A stretch of DNA of 64,000 bases from Pseudomonas sp. CHM02 (GCF_000612585.1 NZ_JFCA01000005.1:99689-163688); one strand, 5' to 3'; counted from the first letter of the stretch, positions 1-9,824 are shown. Numbers and translations are program-made. The notes: generated from the sequence alone by a model not told the origin.

Positions 1-695
1 TGCCGCTGCCGATCATCATCGACCGCTCGGTCGAGCTGATGAGCGACTTCGGTATCGGTGCCAACATCGACGACAAGCACTACTTCGGCGTGAACTGGGA
101 GCGTGACCTGCCAGTTCCGACCGTGGCCGACCTGCGCAACGTGGTGGCCGGTGACCCAAGCCCGGATGGCAAGGGCACCCTGGAAATCAAGCGCGGCATC
201 GAAGTCGGGCACATCTTCCAGCTGGGCAACAAGTACAGCAAGGCGATGAAGTGCGAAGTGCTGGGCGAGAACGGCAAGCCGATCACCCTGGAAATGGGTT
301 GCTACGGCATTGGCGTATCCCGCGTGGTGGCGGCTGCCATCGAGCAGAACAACGACGAGAAAGGCATCATCTGGAGTGACGCTTTGGCGCCGTTCCAGGT
401 CGCCCTGGTACCGCTGCGGTATGAAACCGAGCAAGTACGCGAAGCCACCGACAAGCTGTACGCCGAACTGACGGCTGCTGGTTTTGAAGTGCTGCTCGAT
501 GACCGGGACAAGAAAACCAGCCCGGGCATCAAGTTCGCCGACATGGAGCTGATTGGCATCCCGCACCGGATCGTGGTCAGTGACCGCGGCCTGGCCGATG
601 GCAATCTGGAATACAAGAGCCGGACCGAAGCCGAAGCCCAACCGTTGCCGGTGGCTGACGTGCTGTCTTTCCTTCAGGCGCGTATTCGTCGCTGA
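1..695 (+). CDS. proS: Prolyl-tRNA synthetase, C-terminal part (5' end outside window)
   Basis: The frame is open from the window edge (codons in phase from base 3) and ends at 695, giving about 230 C-terminal residues. ProRS charges tRNA-Pro with proline in the cytoplasm. The fragment contains the class II motif 3 region ([17 protein letters not shown]) followed by the anticodon-binding domain (FQVALVPL to [28 protein letters not shown]). The preceding stretch ([22 protein letters not shown]) is typical of the long bacterial-type ProRS with an editing insertion between motifs 2 and 3. A lipoprotein gene begins 20 bases after the stop and may be read through. Confidence 0.96.
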   Translation, partial: PLPIIIDRSVELMSDFGIGANIDDKHYFGVNWERDLPVPTVADLRNVVAGDPSPDGKGTLEIKRGIEVGHIFQLGNKYSKAMKCEVLGENGKPITLEMGCYGIGVSRVVAAAIEQNNDEKGIIWSDALAPFQVALVPLRYETEQVREATDKLYAELTAAGFEVLLDDRDKKTSPGIKFADMELIGIPHRIVVSDRGLADGNLEYKSRTEAEAQPLPVADVLSFLQARIRR

Positions 696-715
696 AAACC
701 AGATCAAGAGAAGTC

Positions 716-1669
716 ATGTTCAAGCGAAACACCAGAGCCCTGGGGGGCGCCGCCTTGTGCGGCGCCCTGCTGGTCAGCGGCTGCGCCAACCAGATGTCGC
801 AACGCAGTGAGCACGAGGAGCGGGTCGAGCGTAAGTTGCTCGACCACAGCCTGCAGATCGATGTAGGCGACCCCAAAGTGTTGGAACTGCCGCAACGCCG
901 AGTTCGCATTCACGAGCAGAAGACCTTCGAGGTCACCGAGTTCGAAGTCACCCGTCGCTACGACCGCTACACCCCCTATCAACCCTGGCGCAAACTCTAT
1001 GAGATGCCACTGGGGGCGGTCGCCTTGGTGGCGGGCGCGGGCGCCAACGTGGCGAATATCTTCGCCCTCGGCAACCTGCCGACCAGCATGACTCACGACT
1101 GGCTGACCTACGGCGTGGACGGCCTCAACCCGTTCATGAACGTGCAATCCCACGGCCGTGCGCAACAGAACCTGGCGGGTATCGATGAAGTCCAGCGTGA
1201 CAAGCGTGTGGAGTATTCGAGCCTGCCCTGGAGCGAACGCCCGGTGCAGGTCACTGCGGGCAAGCAAGTGCATGAGCTGACCACCGACCGCAACGGCGTC
1301 CTGCGCCTGAACCTGTTGGACAGCCCGTTTGCCGAGCAGGACCTGAACCGCGTCACGACCTTGAAAATCAGCGTGGAAGATGGCCAGGACGACGTGCATT
1401 CGGACTCGACACTGGCGATCAGCAACACCCTGCGCGGCAAGTTGCTGGAAGCCCACGGCCTGATCTACGACGATCTGGAAGACGACGAAGTCAGCCAGTG
1501 GGTGCACCGCGTCAAGCGCTTGTCGGAGCTGGGCCTGGAAGAAGAAGCCAGCGAGCTGGAACAAAGCCTGATCGAACTGACCCGCAATGATCCCGAGTTG
1601 CAGCAGGAATTCCTGCAGGCGCTCACCAAGGATGCGGGGCGGTTGGTGGCAGATCCTGGCGCTCGCTAA
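716..1669 (+). CDS. Predicted lipoprotein of unknown function
   Basis: A 317-residue protein with a type II signal peptide: basic n-region MFKRNTR, hydrophobic stretch, then lipobox LVSGC with the lipidated cysteine at residue 23. The +2 residue is Ala, so outer-membrane sorting is expected by the E. coli rule. A short hydrophobic run (about residues 100-120, LGAVALVAGAGANVANIFALG) could touch the membrane. The C-terminal third is acidic and helical (ELGLEEEASELEQSLIELTRN). I do not recognise a named domain. It lies 20 bases downstream of proS on the same strand and is followed by a REP doublet. Confidence 0.85.
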   Translation: MFKRNTRALGGAALCGALLVSGCANQMSQRSEHEERVERKLLDHSLQIDVGDPKVLELPQRRVRIHEQKTFEVTEFEVTRRYDRYTPYQPWRKLYEMPLGAVALVAGAGANVANIFALGNLPTSMTHDWLTYGVDGLNPFMNVQSHGRAQQNLAGIDEVQRDKRVEYSSLPWSERPVQVTAGKQVHELTTDRNGVLRLNLLDSPFAEQDLNRVTTLKISVEDGQDDVHSDSTLAISNTLRGKLLEAHGLIYDDLEDDEVSQWVHRVKRLSELGLEEEASELEQSLIELTRNDPELQQEFLQALTKDAGRLVADPGAR

Positions 1670-1688
1670 GCACAACGACGATAAAACT

Positions 1689-1780
1689 GTAGGAGCTGGC
1701 TTGCCAGCGATGGCGCCAGGTCAGCTTGCACATGAGGCGGCTGGTAGATCGCCATCGCCGGCAAGCCGGCGACTTATAGG
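1689..1780. repeat. REP doublet (class C-like)
   Basis: Two REP arms in opposite orientation: GGAGCTGGCTTGCCAGCGAT on the left and the inverted form ATCGCCGGCAAGCCGGCGA on the right, with about 50 bases between. The doublet fills most of the gap between the lipoprotein gene and dinB. Confidence 0.8.
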
Positions 1781-1795
1781 TTTTTAATCCGGTTT

Positions 1796-2854
1796 CTACC
1801 AGGAGAATTCAAGTTGTTCGTTGCCATTGCTTAAATCCAACAACCGCACGCCGATCCCCAGCAACCGCACCGGTTTCCCGCCGCGATTGAATGCCTGCGT
1901 CAGCAGCTGTTGATAACTCTCCAGGTCCCGCCCTGCCCCCGCCTGCTCCAGTGTCGTCTGGGTAAAATCATGAAACTTCACCTTGACGAACGGCTTGCCC
2001 GCCCGGTAACTGCTGTCGATGCGCGCCATGCGCCCGGCCAGGGTGTCCATCAGTTCGGGGAGTTTGGCCAGGCAGCTTGAGAGATCGGGCAAGTCCACGT
2101 CGTAGGTGTTTTCCACACTGATCGATTGCCGGCGACTGTCGTTCTGCACCACACGGTCATCGATCCCACGTGCCAGGCTCCACAGCCGCTCGCCAAAACT
2201 GCCGAACTCGCGCACCAGCGCCAGCTTGTTCCATTCGCGCAGTTGCAGGCAGTCTTCGATTCCCAGACGCGCGAGCTTGTCCGCCGTGACCTTGCCAACA
2301 CCGTGCAACTTGCTCACGCGCAACTGCGAGACGAAGTCCTCGACCTGGTCCGGCGTGATCACGAACAACCCATTGGGTTTCTTCCAGTCGCTGGCGATCT
2401 TCGCCAGGAACTTGTTCGGCGCCACACCGGCGGACACGGTGATGTGCAACTGGTTGGAGACGCGGCGGCGAATGTCCTGGGCAATGCGCGTGGCACTGCC
2501 GCCAAAGTGCGGGCTGTCGGACACGTCCAGATAGGCTTCATCCAGCGACAGCGGTTCGATCAGGTCGGTGTAGTCGCGGAAGATCGACTGGATTTCCTTC
2601 GACGCTTCCTTATAGGCATCCATGCGCGGCTTGACGATGGTGAGGTCCGGGCACAGCTTCAAGGCATGGCGCGATGACATGGCCGAGCGCACGCCATAGG
2701 CACGCGCCTCGTAGTTGCAGGTCGCAATCACGCCGCGCCGGTCCGCCGAGCCGCCCACCGCCAGTGGCTTTTGCGCCAGGCTCGGGTCATCGCGCATCTC
2801 GATGGCGGCGTAGAAGCAATCACAGTCGACGTGGATGATTTTGCGCTGCGTCAT
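1796..2854 (-). CDS. dinB: DNA polymerase IV (Y family)
   Basis: A 352-residue translesion polymerase, the usual DinB length. The frame continues upstream to 3070, but the conserved N-terminus MTQRKIIHVDCDCFYAAIE starts at 2854, so the extra 72 codons are treated as non-coding. Metal-binding acidic residues are visible: Asp10 in HVDCDCF and Asp105-Glu106 in PLSLDEAYLD. The helix-hairpin-helix region (LHGVGKVTADKLARLGI) and little-finger domain follow. The C-terminus ends QLEFSW, resembling a beta-clamp-binding motif. A LexA-like box 46 bases upstream implies SOS control. The gene is monocistronic on the minus strand. Confidence 0.97.
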   Translation of the reverse strand: MTQRKIIHVDCDCFYAAIEMRDDPSLAQKPLAVGGSADRRGVIATCNYEARAYGVRSAMSSRHALKLCPDLTIVKPRMDAYKEASKEIQSIFRDYTDLIEPLSLDEAYLDVSDSPHFGGSATRIAQDIRRRVSNQLHITVSAGVAPNKFLAKIASDWKKPNGLFVITPDQVEDFVSQLRVSKLHGVGKVTADKLARLGIEDCLQLREWNKLALVREFGSFGERLWSLARGIDDRVVQNDSRRQSISVENTYDVDLPDLSSCLAKLPELMDTLAGRMARIDSSYRAGKPFVKVKFHDFTQTTLEQAGAGRDLESYQQLLTQAFNRGGKPVRLLGIGVRLLDLSNGNEQLEFSW

Positions 2855-2899
2855 ATAAACGGGGTGTGTACCTACGGGTGTCCAGTATCGCATCCACCC

Positions 2900-2915
2900 C
2901 TGTATATAGCACCAG
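2900..2915 (-). promoter_or_regulatory. LexA-like SOS box upstream of dinB
   Basis: The sequence CTGTATATAGCACCAG (plus strand) fits the gammaproteobacterial LexA pattern CTG-N10-CAG with an AT-rich core. It lies 46 bases upstream of the dinB ATG. The location and half sites are seen; LexA binding is inferred from the known SOS regulation of dinB. Confidence 0.7.
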
Positions 2916-3092
2916 TAGTTTGAATCTTCCGCTTGAGCGGTAGGAAAATTCCCGGATGAATTTATTTTCTCAATCGAATCTGGCATGCCGATAGAGCTGA
3001 AACCCTCGGCCAGACTGGGCTCGCAGGGTATCAAGAGGCCTTCATGGAGAGCTAACCGATTGAACCACAAGCGCTTTTCTTCAACTCACGGG

Positions 3093-3120
3093 TTGACACA
3101 CCGGCGTTCATCTGTAGAAT
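3093..3120 (+). promoter_or_regulatory. Sigma-70 promoter of first initiator tRNA
   Basis: A consensus -35 TTGACA (3093-3098) and a -10 TAGAAT (3115-3120) are separated by 16 bases. The -10 box ends 13 bases before the tRNA, so the primary transcript has a very short leader. Confidence 0.8.
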
Positions 3121-3133
3121 GCCGACACACAGA

Positions 3134-3210
<77 letters not shown>

Positions 3211-3220
3211 AACATCAAGA

Positions 3221-3247
3221 AAGGCTACTCGAAAGAGTGGCCTTTTT
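3221..3247 (+). terminator. Terminator of first fMet tRNA
   Basis: Hairpin AAGGCTACTC-GAAA-GAGTGGCCTT with a following T-run, starting 10 bases after the CCA end. The same hairpin follows the second copy. Confidence 0.85.
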
Positions 3248-3263
3248 TGTGCGTGCCTGTTTT

Positions 3264-3396
3264 GTAGTGAGCGGGCTTGCCCCGAGCCGGGTGGCGAAGC
3301 CACCGCAAACCCGGCGACCTGGCTTATCAGGGGCTCGGCGGTGCCTTTGTTGGGGCGGCTTCGCCACCCGGCGCGGGGCAAGCCCGCTCACCACAA
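3264..3396. repeat. Long REP doublet (class D) between the two tRNA genes
   Basis: Inverted arms GAGCGGGCTTGCCCCG and its complement CGGGGCAAGCCCGCTC flank inner inverted segments (GGGTGGCGAAGCC against GGCTTCGCCACCC). The structure is about 133 bases, longer than the other doublets here. A closely related copy lies at 7855-7992. Confidence 0.8.
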
Positions 3397-3490
3397 CCAG
3401 CCCGCTCAATACAAAAACCTTTTCCAATCTGAAACTTAGGTTGCCTGAGCAACAATTCCACACTTATTTGACCGATACATCCATTAACGG

Positions 3491-3518
3491 TTGACACCTC
3501 GCCGCTGGGCTGTAGAAT
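3491..3518 (+). promoter_or_regulatory. Sigma-70 promoter of second initiator tRNA
   Basis: TTGACA (3491-3496) and TAGAAT (3513-3518) with a 16-base spacer, the same boxes and spacing as copy 1. Confidence 0.8.
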
Positions 3519-3530
3519 GCCGCCCACAGA

Positions 3531-3607
<77 letters not shown>

Positions 3608-3616
3608 AACATCAAA

Positions 3617-3645
3617 AAAGGCTACTCGAAAGAGTGGCCTTTTTT
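3617..3645 (+). terminator. Terminator of second fMet tRNA
   Basis: The hairpin AAGGCTACTC-GAAA-GAGTGGCCTT followed by T residues, matching the terminator of copy 1. Confidence 0.85.
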
Positions 3646-3886
3646 GTATCCGGTAAAAAAGTTCTTCTGAAACAATGGCATGGCATCTTTCATGAAACCG
3701 TACACGGTTTGTTGAGTCCATTTCCTTGCAAGCTATGCTCAATGCTCAAGCGCTACCCTCTACGACCAATGGCCGCTGTCGCCGCCCCCGGTGATACGCG
3801 TTAATATTTGCAATTATTTTGTCCATAGGGATTGGTAACTTGGCTGGATACCTCCATCCTGTCGCGCACAATCCACGAGGTGATTG

Positions 3887-6529
3887 ATGCGCGCCAACTC
3901 GTCTGAACCACAAGACACTGTCACAGCAGAACAACCGATCACTCCTACTCGTTTGCGCTGGCTGGATCTGGTGAGCAAGTACCGGCAACCCCTTGGGCTG
4001 GCCGTCACGTTGTTGCTGTTCGCCATCGCCCTGATCGCCTGCCGCCACCTGCTGCTGGAACTCGACCTCTACGCCCTCCACGATTCGATCCTGGAAGTGC
4101 CCAAGCCTGCCCTGCTCGGCGCATTGGCGGCAGCTGTCGCCGGTTTCGTCATTCTATTGGGCTACGAATTTTCCGGCGCACGCTACGCGGGGGTAAAACT
4201 GCCCGCCAAGACCCTGGCCCTAGGTGGCTTTACCGCATTTGCCATCGGCAATGCGATTGGCCTGTCGATGCTTTCGGGTGGTTCGGTACGCTACCGTTTA
4301 TATGCACGCCATGGCATCGGGGCCTCGGAAGTCGCGCACATGACCGTGTTCGCCAGCCTGGCCCTGGGCTGCGCGCTGCCACCGCTGGCCGCCTTGGCCA
4401 CATTGAGCAACTTGCCGGCGGCATCCACCTACCTGCATCTGTCACAAAGCCTGCTCGGCGGCATTGCCGGCGCCGTGCTGCTGTTGTCGGCGGTGTTGTG
4501 CATCGGTATTTATCGCCGTCGCCTGCCCGAACAGCCTTATCCGGACAACCTACTGGTCAAGGCCGGCCGCCGCACCCTGCGCCTGCCTGGCCGGCGCTTG
4601 ACGTTCCTGCAGTTGATCATCACCGCATTGGACGTCGCCGCTGCCGCCACTGTCCTTTATATGCTGCTGCCGGAAGCACCGCCCTTCGGCCCCTTCCTGC
4701 TCGTGTACCTGCTGGCTTTGGCCGCCGGTGTGCTCAGCCATGTACCGGGCGGCGTGGGCGTATTCGAAGCGATCCTGCTGGCGGCCTTCGCCGACAAACT
4801 GGGCGCCGCGCCCCTGGCCGCTGCCCTGCTGCTGTACCGCATGATCTACGTGGTGCTGCCGCTGCTGATCGCCTGCGTGTTCCTGCTGGTCAACGAAGCA
4901 CAGCGCCTGTTCCAGACCCAGCAAAGCCTGCGGGTCGCATCAGGGCTGGCAGCGCCAGTACTGGCCGTCCTGGTTTTTTTGTCTGGCGTGGTCCTGCTGT
5001 TTTCTGGCGCCACGCCCGAAATCGACTCACGCCTGGAAAACATCGGTTTCCTGATTCCCCACCGCCTGATTGACGCCTCGCACTTTGGCGCCAGCCTGAT
5101 CGGCGTGCTGTGCCTGCTGCTGGCCCAGGGCCTGCGTCGACGTTTGTCGGCCGCCTGGATGCTGACCATGGTGCTGCTATTGGTGGGTGCCCTGCTCTCG
5201 CTGCTCAAAGGGTTCGACTGGGAAGAAGCCAGCCTGATGACCATGACCGCCATCCTGCTGGCGATCTTCCGACGCTCGTTCTACCGCGCCAGCCGCCTCA
5301 CCGAACTGCCCTTCTCGCCGCTGTACCTGGTGGCCAGTGTCTGCGTGCTGGGGGCTTCGATCTGGCTGCTGCTGTTCGCCTATCAGGACGTGCCTTACAG
5401 CCACCAGCTGTGGTGGCAGTTCACCCTGGACGCCAACGCCCCCCGCGGCCTGCGTTCGCTGCTGGGTGCCGCCGTGTTGCTGGTCATCGTGTCCCTGACC
5501 TGGCTGCTGCGCACTGCGCGCCCGGTGATCCACCTGCCCACCCCTGACGAACTGGAACGCGCCAGCAAGATCCTGATGGCCTCGTCCCAACCCGACGGCG
5601 GCCTGGCGCTCACGGGCGACAAGGCGCTGCTGTTCCACCCCAACGACGAAGCCTTCCTGATGTACGCCCGTCGCGGGCGCAGCCTGGTGGCGTTGTATGA
5701 CCCGATCGGCCCGACCCAGCCACGGGCCGAAATGATCTGGCAGTTCCGCGACCTGTGCGACATTCACCACGCGCGCCCGGTGTTTTACCAGGTCCGTGCA
5801 GAGAACCTGCCGTACTACATGGACATCGGCCTCACCGCGATCAAGCTGGGCGAAGAAGCCCGCGTCGACCTGAAACGCTTTGACCTGGAAGCCAAGGGCA
5901 AAGAGATGAAGGACCTGCGCTACACCTGGAACCGCGGCTCGCGGGACGGCCTGTCCCTGGAGATCTTTGAACCGGGCACGGCACCGATGGACGAGCTCAA
6001 GGTCATCTCCGATGCCTGGTTGACCGGCAAGAACGTGCGGGAAAAAGGCTTTTCCCTGGGACGCTTCAGCGATGACTACCTCAAGCACTTTCGCATTGCG
6101 ATCATTCGCTTCGAAGGGCGCCCGGTGGCCTTCGCCAACCTGCTCGAAACCTACAACCACGACCTGGCCAGTCTCGACCTGATGCGCGCCCACCCGGACG
6201 CGCCCAAGCTGACCATGGAATTCATGATGGTCGGCCTGATTCAACATTATAAGAGTCACGGCTACGCCCGCTTCAGCCTCGGCATGGTGCCGTTGTCGGG
6301 CCTGCAACCACGACGTGGCGCCCCGCTGACCCAACGCCTGGGCTCAATGGTGTTCCGTCGCGGCGAGCAACTGTATAACTTCCAAGGTTTGCGCCGCTTC
6401 AAAGACAAGTTCCAGCCTGACTGGGAACCCCGTTACATGGCCGTGCCCGCAGGACTTGATCCGCTGGTGGCGCTGGCCGATACCGCCGCCCTGATCGCGG
6501 GCGGCTTGACTGGATTGGTGAAACGCTGA
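3887..6529 (+). CDS. mprF: Bifunctional phosphatidylglycerol aminoacyltransferase/flippase (MprF family)
   Basis: An 880-residue integral membrane protein. The N-terminal ~540 residues hold many hydrophobic helices (the flippase part, with a motif GGSVRYRLYARHGI); the C-terminal ~330 residues form the soluble synthase domain that moves an amino acid from aminoacyl-tRNA to phosphatidylglycerol (KEMKDLRYTWNRGSRDGLSLEIF, RFSLGMVPLSGLQPRRGAP). In P. aeruginosa the homologue makes alanyl-phosphatidylglycerol, so alanine is the likely substrate, by inference. The ATG at 3887 is preferred over a TTG just before it because a GAGG box lies 7-8 bases upstream. Its stop overlaps the next gene by one base (TGATG), indicating translational coupling with the hydrolase. 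Confidence 0.94.
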   Translation: MRANSSEPQDTVTAEQPITPTRLRWLDLVSKYRQPLGLAVTLLLFAIALIACRHLLLELDLYALHDSILEVPKPALLGALAAAVAGFVILLGYEFSGARYAGVKLPAKTLALGGFTAFAIGNAIGLSMLSGGSVRYRLYARHGIGASEVAHMTVFASLALGCALPPLAALATLSNLPAASTYLHLSQSLLGGIAGAVLLLSAVLCIGIYRRRLPEQPYPDNLLVKAGRRTLRLPGRRLTFLQLIITALDVAAAATVLYMLLPEAPPFGPFLLVYLLALAAGVLSHVPGGVGVFEAILLAAFADKLGAAPLAAALLLYRMIYVVLPLLIACVFLLVNEAQRLFQTQQSLRVASGLAAPVLAVLVFLSGVVLLFSGATPEIDSRLENIGFLIPHRLIDASHFGASLIGVLCLLLAQGLRRRLSAAWMLTMVLLLVGALLSLLKGFDWEEASLMTMTAILLAIFRRSFYRASRLTELPFSPLYLVASVCVLGASIWLLLFAYQDVPYSHQLWWQFTLDANAPRGLRSLLGAAVLLVIVSLTWLLRTARPVIHLPTPDELERASKILMASSQPDGGLALTGDKALLFHPNDEAFLMYARRGRSLVALYDPIGPTQPRAEMIWQFRDLCDIHHARPVFYQVRAENLPYYMDIGLTAIKLGEEARVDLKRFDLEAKGKEMKDLRYTWNRGSRDGLSLEIFEPGTAPMDELKVISDAWLTGKNVREKGFSLGRFSDDYLKHFRIAIIRFEGRPVAFANLLETYNHDLASLDLMRAHPDAPKLTMEFMMVGLIQHYKSHGYARFSLGMVPLSGLQPRRGAPLTQRLGSMVFRRGEQLYNFQGLRRFKDKFQPDWEPRYMAVPAGLDPLVALADTAALIAGGLTGLVKR

Positions 6530-7815
6530 TGATTCGACGCTCCTGGCGGTATGTATTGGCCTTTGTAGTGCTGCTCGCCCTGATCCTGGGTGGCGGCTAT
6601 TGGTACTGGAACCGCCCTGCCCCGCAGCCGACCCTGGAGCAACTGCCCCAGGCCGACGGTTCGGTCATGACCCGCGTGACCCCGAACGGCACGCCCAAAG
6701 CCCGTGTGGCTGTAGCCGTGATGGCAGATGCAACCCTGACAGACAGCCAACTGATTGCCTTGAGCCAAGGCGGCAAGGCGCAGATTGTCCAGGTGATCCT
6801 GCCCAAGGACGACTGCAAGCTGCAGGAACAAGCGCTGCAAAGCGCCCTGGGCCAGCTCAAGGGCCCGGCCACCCTGGTCAGCGGCATCGGCCCTGGCGCA
6901 AGCCTGGCATGGCGCTGGCTGGCCGCACAGAACGACGACAAGGCCAATGCCATCTCCGTCGGTTTCGCCATGACCCAGGAAGGCTGCAAGGACCCGCTGC
7001 CGAAAACGGCAGCCCACGGCAGTTGGCTGGTGGCCTGGAACGACAACCCTGACGATGATGCCGCCAGCTTCGTACGCGACACACCACGCGCCACCACCAG
7101 CATCAGCGACTACGACATTCATTACCCGCAAGTGCTGAACAACGAGTTGCGCAAGCAACTGGTGGGCTCGGACAACGGCGGCCTGGCGATCCCGGTGGTT
7201 GAAGTACCGGCTGGCCAAGCCAAGGACACCGTCACCCTGTTCCTCTCCGGCGACGGCGGCTGGCGTGACCTCGACCGCGACGTCGCCGGTGAAATGGCCA
7301 AGATCGGCTACCCGGTGGTCGGCATCGACACCCTGCGCTACTACTGGCAGCACAAGACCCCGGAACAAAGCGCCAAGGACCTCACCGAACTGATGCAGCA
7401 CTACCGCCAGAAGTGGGGCACCAAGCGCTTCGTGCTGACCGGTTACTCGTTCGGCGCCGATGTATTGCCGGCCATCTACAACCGCCTGCCGGAAAACGAG
7501 CAGCAGCGCGTGGACGCAATCATCCTGCTGGCGTTTGCACGCACTGGCAGCTTCGAGATTGAAGTGGAAGGTTGGCTGGGCAACGCCGGCAAAGAAGCCG
7601 CCACCGGCCCGGAAATGGCCAAGCTGCCCCCCGAGAAAGTGGTGTGCATCTACGGTGCAGAAGAAGTCGACGAGAGCGGCTGCACCGACAAGACAGCCGT
7701 GGGTGAAGCCCTGAAGTTGCCAGGCGGGCATCACTTCGACGAGAACTACCCGGCGCTGGCCAAGCGCTTGGTGGATATCATCGTGAAGCACCAGGCCAAG
7801 GATAAAGCCGAGTAA
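6529..7815 (+). CDS. VirJ/AcvB-like alpha/beta hydrolase (putative aminoacyl-phosphatidylglycerol hydrolase)
   Basis: A 428-residue protein with one N-terminal hydrophobic segment (about residues 5-22), so periplasm-facing. The C-terminal half is the VirJ domain: SGDGGWRDLDRD oxyanion region, nucleophile elbow GYSFGAD, and a late GGHHFDENY with the likely catalytic His. In P. aeruginosa the equivalent gene sits directly after mprF and encodes an enzyme that removes alanine from alanyl-phosphatidylglycerol; the same 1-base overlap here suggests the pair tunes membrane charge in both directions. Transcription probably stops at the hairpin at 7908. Confidence 0.88.
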   Translation: MIRRSWRYVLAFVVLLALILGGGYWYWNRPAPQPTLEQLPQADGSVMTRVTPNGTPKARVAVAVMADATLTDSQLIALSQGGKAQIVQVILPKDDCKLQEQALQSALGQLKGPATLVSGIGPGASLAWRWLAAQNDDKANAISVGFAMTQEGCKDPLPKTAAHGSWLVAWNDNPDDDAASFVRDTPRATTSISDYDIHYPQVLNNELRKQLVGSDNGGLAIPVVEVPAGQAKDTVTLFLSGDGGWRDLDRDVAGEMAKIGYPVVGIDTLRYYWQHKTPEQSAKDLTELMQHYRQKWGTKRFVLTGYSFGADVLPAIYNRLPENEQQRVDAIILLAFARTGSFEIEVEGWLGNAGKEAATGPEMAKLPPEKVVCIYGAEEVDESGCTDKTAVGEALKLPGGHHFDENYPALAKRLVDIIVKHQAKDKAE

Positions 7816-7854
7816 CGCCGACCCTGTGATGGGCTGGCCATGATGAGCCGCTTG

Positions 7855-7992
7855 TTGTGGTGAGCGGGCTTGCCCCGCGCTGGGTGGCGGAGCCGCCCTA
7901 CAACCAGACGCCGCATTTCTGCCTGACAGAATGCGGCGTTTTTATTGGGGCTGCTTCGCTGCCCAGCGCGGGGCAAGCCCGCTCACCACAAC
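7855..7992. repeat. Long REP doublet (class D) surrounding a terminator
   Basis: Outer inverted arms GTGAGCGGGCTTGCCCCGCG and its complement enclose inner arms (TGGGTGGCGGAGCC against GGCTGCTTCGCTGCCCA) and, at the centre, the terminator hairpin at 7908-7943. The arms resemble those at 3264-3396. Confidence 0.78.
7908..7943 (+). terminator. Terminator after the mprF-hydrolase operon
   Basis: Ten-base stem ACGCCGCATT / AATGCGGCGT with a 12-base loop and a T-run after it, about 90 bases past the hydrolase stop. Confidence 0.8.
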
Positions 7993-8048
7993 AAGCCCGC
8001 TCATTACAGCAAGTCCATTGCACATTGGCTTTACGGTGTGGCTGAACG

Positions 8049-9758
8049 CTAGCGCGGTTCGATATGCGCAATCATCAGCTGCACGGTTTCATTGCCCCGA
8101 AACTCGTTCACATCCAGCTTGTAAGCCAACTCTACCCAACGCACCGTCGGATTCGGCCAGACTTCACGGTCTACCCCGAACGCAATGCCATCAAGCTTCA
8201 CGGACCCGCATTCGCTCTTGAGCACGACCTTCAAGTGCCGCTCGCCCACCACGCGCTGTTCCACCAACTGAAACACGCCGTGAAACAACGGTTCGGGAAA
8301 GTGCTGCCCCCAGGGCCCGGCATGCCGCAATGCGCGGGCCAGCTCCAGGTGAAACTCTTCCACCGCCAGGGTGCCGTCGGACAGCAGGCGCCCGGTGAGG
8401 TCTTCTTCGCGCAATTGCCGACGCACTTCGGCATCAAAGGCCTCGGCAAACAGTGGGAAGTTTTCCTCGGGCAGTGTCAGACCGGCCGCCATGGCGTGGC
8501 CGCCGTATTTGGTGATCAGGTTGGGATGCTGGCTTGCGACCACCGCCAGGGCATCACGGATATGAAACCCCTGCACAGAGCGCCCTGAGCCCTTGAGCAG
8601 GCCATCGCCGGCATCGGCAAAGGCAATGGTCGGACGGAAATAGCGCTCTTTCATGCGCGACGCCAGAATACCGATCACGCCCTGGTGCCATTCCGGGTCG
8701 AACAGGCACAAGCCATAGGGCATCGACTCCACCGGCAAGTCCTTGAGCTGGGCCAGGGCCTCGCGCTGCATGCCTTGCTCGATGGACTTGCGATCCTGGT
8801 TCATGCCATCCAGTTGCGCGGCCATTTCACGGGCCGCGGCAACGTCGGTGGTGAGCAGGCATTCGATCCCCAGGCTCATGTCATCCAGGCGCCCGGCGGC
8901 ATTCAGGCGCGGGCCGAGGATAAAACCCAGGTCGGTGGAGGTGATGCGAGCCGCATCGCGCTTGGCCACTTCCAGGATCGCCTTGATCCCCGGCCGCGCA
9001 CGACCGGCGCGAATACGCTCCAGGCCCTGGTGCACCAGGATGCGGTTGTTGGCGTCCAGGGGCACCACGTCGGCGACGCTGCCCAGCGCGACGAGGTCAA
9101 GCAGCTCGCCGATGTTGGGTTGTGGCTTGCTCTCGTACCAGCCCAAGCTGCGCAGGCGCGCGCGCAGGGCCATCAGCACGTAAAAGATCACGCCGACCCC
9201 CGCCAGGGCCTTGCTCGGGAACTCACAGCCGGGCTGGTTCGGGTTGACGATAGCGTCCGCTGCCGGCAACTCGTCGCCGGGCAAGTGGTGGTCGGTCACC
9301 AGCACCTGCAACCCCGCCGCTTTCGCCGCCGCCACGCCTTCAACACTGGAGATACCGTTGTCCACGGTAATCAGCAGTTGTGGCTCGCGCTGCAGTGCAA
9401 CGGCGACAATCTCCGGGGTCAGGCCGTAGCCGTACTCGAAGCGGTTCGGCACCAGGTAGTCGACATGCGCCGCACCGAGCAGGCGCAAGCCCAGGGTGCC
9501 CACGGTGCTGGCAGTGGCGCCGTCGGCGTCGAAGTCGCCGACGATGAGGATGCGCTGGCGCTGCTCCAGCGCAGTCACCAGCAGGTCCACCGCTGCGTCG
9601 ATGCCCTTGAGCTGCTGATAGGGAATCAACCGCGCCAGGCTTTTATCCAGCTCGGCCTCGGACTGCACCCCGCGCGCGGCGTAGAGACGGGTCAACAGCG
9701 GTGGCAATTCACCGAGAAACGGCAGGACAGCAGGCAACGGACGAGGATCGATACGCAT
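8049..9758 (-). CDS. recJ: Single-stranded-DNA-specific exonuclease RecJ
   Basis: A 569-residue DHH-family nuclease that degrades single-stranded DNA 5' to 3' in recombination and mismatch repair. The metal-binding motifs appear in order: GDFDADGATA, TVDNGISS, VTDHHLPG (the DHH motif), and the GVGVIFY region. The DHHA1 domain carries KYGGHAMAAG, and a C-terminal OB-type domain follows. Length is close to E. coli RecJ (577). In many Pseudomonas genomes recJ lies near the threonine genes, as here; the next gene upstream on the same strand is yaeQ, 198 bases away across a REP array. Confidence 0.96.
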   Translation of the reverse strand: MRIDPRPLPAVLPFLGELPPLLTRLYAARGVQSEAELDKSLARLIPYQQLKGIDAAVDLLVTALEQRQRILIVGDFDADGATASTVGTLGLRLLGAAHVDYLVPNRFEYGYGLTPEIVAVALQREPQLLITVDNGISSVEGVAAAKAAGLQVLVTDHHLPGDELPAADAIVNPNQPGCEFPSKALAGVGVIFYVLMALRARLRSLGWYESKPQPNIGELLDLVALGSVADVVPLDANNRILVHQGLERIRAGRARPGIKAILEVAKRDAARITSTDLGFILGPRLNAAGRLDDMSLGIECLLTTDVAAAREMAAQLDGMNQDRKSIEQGMQREALAQLKDLPVESMPYGLCLFDPEWHQGVIGILASRMKERYFRPTIAFADAGDGLLKGSGRSVQGFHIRDALAVVASQHPNLITKYGGHAMAAGLTLPEENFPLFAEAFDAEVRRQLREEDLTGRLLSDGTLAVEEFHLELARALRHAGPWGQHFPEPLFHGVFQLVEQRVVGERHLKVVLKSECGSVKLDGIAFGVDREVWPNPTVRWVELAYKLDVNEFRGNETVQLMIAHIEPR

Positions 9759-9824
9759 GGGGTGACGGGAGCTTCTCTTCTATTCGACAGTTAGTTAGCA
9801 AGGCTAAGGGCAACGCAGGTCAAA

